Shown piece after piece: positions 60,894-64,000 of a stretch of DNA of 64,000 nucleotides. Under the pieces are notes generated by a model that saw nothing but the letters and a program-made list of their open reading frames with translations, was not told where the DNA came from and made no database searches. Position 1 is the stretch's first letter; each line of letters opens with the position of its first letter. Source of the stretch: Hyphomicrobium_A sp963759735. GTDB taxonomy: Bacteria > Pseudomonadota > Alphaproteobacteria > Rhizobiales > Hyphomicrobiaceae. A program made the position numbers and the translations under genes. The stretch covers positions 62,001-126,000 of the forward strand of contig CAVXAF010000004.1 in assembly GCA_963759735.1 (NCBI GenBank), given 5' to 3'.

Positions 60894-62300
60894 ATGGCTA
60901 AAACACTCTACGACAAGATCTTCGATGATCACGTGGTCGAGCGCCAAGACGACGGCACCTGCCTTCTCTATATCGACCGCCACCTCGTGCACGAGGTGAC
61001 GAGCCCGCAGGCCTTCGAAGGCCTGCGCATGACCGGCCGCAAGGTCCACGCGCCGGAGAAGACACTGGCCGTCGTCGATCACAACGTGCCGACCTCCGAC
61101 CGCACCAAGGGCATTGCCGACGACGACAGCCGCATCCAGGTCGAGACGCTGGCCACCAACGCCCGGGACTTCGGCGTCGAGTACTTCAACGAGCTCGATA
61201 AGCGCCAGGGCATTGTGCACGTCATCGGGCCCGAGCAGGGCTTCACGTTGCCTGGCACGACGATCGTCTGCGGCGACAGCCATACATCGACACACGGCGC
61301 CTTTGGCGCCCTGGCGCATGGCATCGGCACGTCCGAGGTCGAGCACGTGCTCGCGACGCAGACGCTGATCCAGCGCAAGGCCAAGAACATGCGCATCAAC
61401 GTCGACGGCGCTCTGCCGAAGGGCGTGACCGCAAAGGACATCATCCTCGCCATCATCGGCGAGATCGGCACGGCCGGCGGTACGGGCTACGTCATCGAAT
61501 ACGCGGGCGAAGCCATCCGCGCGCTCTCGATGGAAGGCCGTATGACTATCTGTAACATGTCGATCGAGGGCGGGGCCCGCGCGGGCATGATCGCGCCCGA
61601 TGAGAAGGCATACGAGTTCATCAAGGGTCGGCCGCGTGCTCCTAAAGGCGCCGCGTGGGATGCCGCCTTGCGTTACTGGGAGACGCTGAGCTCCGACGAA
61701 GGCGCGATCTTCGATGAGGAGATCAAGCTCGACGCCGCCAAGCTGCCGCCGATCGTCACCTGGGGCACCAGCCCCGAGGACGTCGTGTCGATCGCCGGCG
61801 TGGTTCCCGACCCCGCCAAGGTTGAAAACGAGAACAAGCGCGCCTCAATGCAGCGCGCGCTCGACTACATGGGTCTGAAGCCCGGCACCAAGATGACGGA
61901 CGTGCCGCTCGACGTCGTATGGATCGGCTCGTGCACCAATGGGCGCATCGAGGACCTGCGCGCCGTGGCCCAGGTCGTCGACGGCAAGAAGATCTCCGAG
62001 CGGCTCGCTTACGCGATGATCGTGCCGGGTAGCGGTCTCGTCAAAGCGCAAGCAGAAGCGGAAGGCCTCGACAAGATCTTCAAGGATGCGGGCTTTGAAT
62101 GGCGCGAGCCGGGCTGCTCGATGTGCTTGGGCATGAACCCCGACCAACTGAAGCCGCAGCAGCGGTGCGCTTCGACCTCAAACCGCAACTTCGAAGGCCG
62201 TCAGGGTCGCCTCGGACGCACACATCTGTTGTCGCCGATCATGGCAGCTGCGGCTGCCATCGAAGGTCACTTCGTCGACATCCGCAGCTGGGGCGGCTGA
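60894..62300 (+). CDS. leuC: 3-isopropylmalate dehydratase large subunit
   Basis: Aconitase-family large subunit, 468 residues, partner of LeuD. The 4Fe-4S Cys are in VWIGSCTNGRIEDL and PGCSMCLGMN, and the typical endings RCASTSNRNFEGRQG and HLLSPIMAAAAA are present. ATG at 60894, with a moderate ribosome site. Unlinked to leuD, which lies 40 kb upstream in this window. Confidence 0.97.
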   Translation: MAKTLYDKIFDDHVVERQDDGTCLLYIDRHLVHEVTSPQAFEGLRMTGRKVHAPEKTLAVVDHNVPTSDRTKGIADDDSRIQVETLATNARDFGVEYFNELDKRQGIVHVIGPEQGFTLPGTTIVCGDSHTSTHGAFGALAHGIGTSEVEHVLATQTLIQRKAKNMRINVDGALPKGVTAKDIILAIIGEIGTAGGTGYVIEYAGEAIRALSMEGRMTICNMSIEGGARAGMIAPDEKAYEFIKGRPRAPKGAAWDAALRYWETLSSDEGAIFDEEIKLDAAKLPPIVTWGTSPEDVVSIAGVVPDPAKVENENKRASMQRALDYMGLKPGTKMTDVPLDVVWIGSCTNGRIEDLRAVAQVVDGKKISERLAYAMIVPGSGLVKAQAEAEGLDKIFKDAGFEWREPGCSMCLGMNPDQLKPQQRCASTSNRNFEGRQGRLGRTHLLSPIMAAAAAIEGHFVDIRSWGG

Positions 62301-62431
62301 GGCGTCTCCTGGCTCGCGATTGTCGCGCGTCGTTCGGCACATCTCGCCGGGACTGGCCGCCAGCCGCTATGCGGGCGGCGCGCCGTCAAGCCAGATACTA
62401 GGTACGAGGTCTGGTCGCCACGGGAGCGGAC

Positions 62432-63227
62432 ATGAGCAGATCCCTCGTTGAAAAGCAGTTCGGCGCCGCTGCGGCCGACTATGCTGCCTCCGCCGTGCAT
62501 GCGAGCGGCCCGAGCCTGGCACGAACTCCTCGCGCTGGTTGCGCCGCAGCCGGGCTGGCGCGTGCTCGACGTGGCCACCGGTGCCGGCCACACCGCCCTC
62601 GCCGTAGCGCCGCTGGTGGCGCGCGTCATCGCCTCCGACATCACGGACGAGATGCTCGCCGAGACTGCGAAGCTCGCCGCAGCCCGCGGGCTCGCCAATG
62701 TCGAGACGGCAAAGGCCGATTCTGCCAGTCTGCCTTATGCGGAGGCCGAATTCGATCTCGTCACCTGCCGCCTTGCGGCGCACCACTTCCGTGCGCCCGG
62801 CGCGTTCGTCGGCGAAGCCTGGCGCGTTCTAAAGCCCGGCGGCGTCCTGGCGCTGATCGACAACGTCAGCCCCGATGCCATGCTTTGCCCCGATCTGTCG
62901 CCGGCTGAGCTGCGCAATCTCGGCGCGCTGTACAATGATTACGAGAGGCTTCGCGACCCCAGCCACGCACGCTGCCTGCCGTTGAGCGAATGGCTGGAGC
63001 TGCTGCAGAACCTTGGTTTCGTCGGCGCACGCTACGAGCTGCTCGACCAAGACATCGCCTTTGCGCCGTGGACGGCCCGCATGCGCTGCGACATCGAGAC
63101 GGCGACACGCCTCGCCGCCATGCTCGATACCGAGCCGCTGCGCAGCTTTCTGCGCCCGCGCGTGGACGCGGGCGAGCGGCAGTTCACGCTTCTGGAAGCG
63201 ATCATCGTCGCTCACAAACCGAGATAA
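62432..63227 (+). CDS. class I SAM-dependent methyltransferase, one frameshift
   Basis: About 264 residues. Start MSRSLVEKQFGAAAADYAAS with GGGAG upstream. An extra A in the AA at 62524-62525 breaks the frame; dropping it gives GPSLARLLALVAPQPGWRVLD. The SAM site is VLDVATGAGHTALAVAP, followed by ASDITDEMLAE and DLVTCRLAAHHF, the UbiE/Methyltransf_11 layout. Substrate unknown. The metallopeptidase gene starts two bases after its stop, so they are likely coupled. Confidence 0.83.
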
Positions 63228-63229
63228 CA

Positions 63230-63649
63230 ATGCAAAGCACCTTCGATTGGCAACGCGTCACCGCCCCCGGCTTGAGCGAATTTGAGGAAATGGCCGACGC
63301 GGCCTGGCAACGACTTCCCGAGGCGTTCCGATTGCGCGCAGGCGATCTCCTCATTCGCGTCGAGGATTTCCCGGCCGACGACGTGCTCGACGCCCTCGGC
63401 ATTGACGATCCGCTCGACCTTCTCGGCCTCTATCACGGTGTCAGTCTCGATCAGAAAAGCGTGCTCGACCTGCCGCAGCAGCCCGACATGGTGTTCCTCT
63501 ACCGGCGCCCCCTGCTTGATGAATGGGCTGAATCGAGTGAATCGCTGGGCGATCTGATCACCCACGTCCTGGTGCACGAGGTGGGCCACCACTTCGGCTT
63601 CTCGGACGACGACATGGAGCGCATCGAGGTGTCCGCCGCCGGCTCGTGA
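63230..63649 (+). CDS. metallopeptidase family protein (DUF1025)
   Basis: A 139-residue predicted zincin. The metal-binding motif is HVLVHEVGHHFGFSDDDMERIE, with HExxH and a following Asp/Glu ligand. The rest, FRLRAGDLLIRVEDFPADDVLDALG, is typical of the DUF1025 small metalloprotease group. Cytosolic; substrate unknown. The ATG at 63230 follows the methyltransferase stop by two bases. Confidence 0.85.
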   Translation: MQSTFDWQRVTAPGLSEFEEMADAAWQRLPEAFRLRAGDLLIRVEDFPADDVLDALGIDDPLDLLGLYHGVSLDQKSVLDLPQQPDMVFLYRRPLLDEWAESSESLGDLITHVLVHEVGHHFGFSDDDMERIEVSAAGS

Positions 63650-63766
63650 CGGCTGCGGCACATAGCGCACAGGCTTTACCGGCCCTAACCGCGGCGCGCT
63701 TGTCTCGGGCGCCAAAGGGCGCCATGTTGGGGGCAGATAGAGGCTGGGGACTCCAAGAGCTTGCGT

Positions 63767-64000
63767 ATGCTGATCCGCCGCGGCTCACGCCGTCTGGCCT
63801 TGGGCCTGATCGTATTGCTGGCAACGCCGCCTTGGGCCTTCGCGGATCCCAAAACGCCGACTCCTGAGGAATATGTCGCTCACACCGGCGGCGAGGCGAC
63901 CATCATTCCCGCCGGAGAGTTCAAGCTAGACGGCATCGGACTGTACTGCGGCACCCGGCCGACGGTAATCGACAATAACCTCGACGACTACGGCGCCGCC
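63767..64000 (+). CDS. exported hypothetical protein, 3' end outside window
   Basis: Partial. MLIRRGSRRLALGLIVLLA is a signal peptide cleaved near AFA. The mature part contains HTGGEATIIPAGEFKLDGIGL, then YCGTRPTVIDNNLDDYGAA at the window edge. The Cys followed by GTRPTVID suggests a metallopeptidase-like or anchored enzyme, but I cannot name a family. Confidence 0.6.
   Translation, partial: MLIRRGSRRLALGLIVLLATPPWAFADPKTPTPEEYVAHTGGEATIIPAGEFKLDGIGLYCGTRPTVIDNNLDDYGAA

Noticed and set aside
1..64000. tRNA, rRNA, SRP RNA or tmRNA genes
   Set aside because: I looked for T-arm and conserved SRP-type motifs in the gaps and saw none; a covariance scan would settle it.

Overview
This is a high-GC chromosomal window from an alphaproteobacterium. 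The gene order points to the order Hyphomicrobiales (Rhizobiales), possibly near Hyphomicrobiaceae; the genus cannot be fixed from the sequence alone. The order-level call rests on these syntenies: hslV-hslU divergent from hisB, a DUF2628 gene inside the his cluster, nth divergent from a DUF2244 gene, a DapC-like gene followed by ftsK and lolA, amtB-glnK-tesB-ubiH, ffh-rpsP-rimM opposite dapF-mtaB-ftsY-yciB, and trxB close to a LysR gene of the VtlR/LsrB type. Almost everything is core metabolism and housekeeping. I found no rRNA, tRNA, CRISPR array, insertion sequence or prophage.

Layout. 1-9.4 kb: a proline-rich protein running off the left edge, two related four-helix membrane proteins, rlmN, an autotransporter-like barrel, a YbaL-type antiporter, and a pair of secreted hydrolases (a permuted NlpC/P60-like protein and an M19 dipeptidase). 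9.4-16.6 kb: a REP/BIME-like element, hslUV, then hisB-DUF2628-hisH and hisA-hisF separated by a 1.7 kb island that carries an orphan Cas2-fold protein. 16.6-22.2 kb: a PAS-GGDEF-EAL protein, nth, gloA and leuD. 22.4-34.7 kb: aminotransferase-ftsK-lolA, a probable new small RNA, a cNMP-binding protein, a response regulator, an L,D-transpeptidase, the glnK-amtB operon behind a sigma-54 promoter, tesB, a ubiH-like gene and rimM. 34.8-43.3 kb: rpsP, ffh, a PQQ-type sugar dehydrogenase, dapF, mtaB, ftsY and two tandem yciB genes. 43.5-49.9 kb: a MarR regulator, asd, leuB, gpmA, dapB and a phasin. 50-64 kb: a PIF1-like helicase, typA, an MFS symporter, trxB, a LysR regulator, leuC and a metallopeptidase.

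Genes that work together: asd, dapB, a DapC-like aminotransferase and dapF cover much of the lysine/diaminopimelate route. leuB, leuC and leuD are three scattered leucine steps. hisB, hisH, hisA and hisF form the middle of histidine synthesis. ffh and ftsY are the SRP and its receptor. glnK and amtB are the ammonium-sensing and uptake pair. The phasin, with an operator-like promoter, suggests that the cell stores polyhydroxyalkanoate.

Quality warning. At least a dozen genes, several of them essential (ffh has two, ftsK has two, rimM), are broken by one-base indels that nearly all lie in runs of two to four identical bases. One further gene (the phasin) has an in-frame amber codon. This is the mark of assembly or sequencing error, not gene decay. 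I therefore annotate the merged genes across the shifts and give the shift positions.

The strongest candidate for something undescribed is a structured, promoter-preceded and terminator-ended RNA of about 138 nt at 27255-27392. It has four hairpins, and two of its loops are pyrimidine-rich and resemble anti-Shine-Dalgarno sequence.
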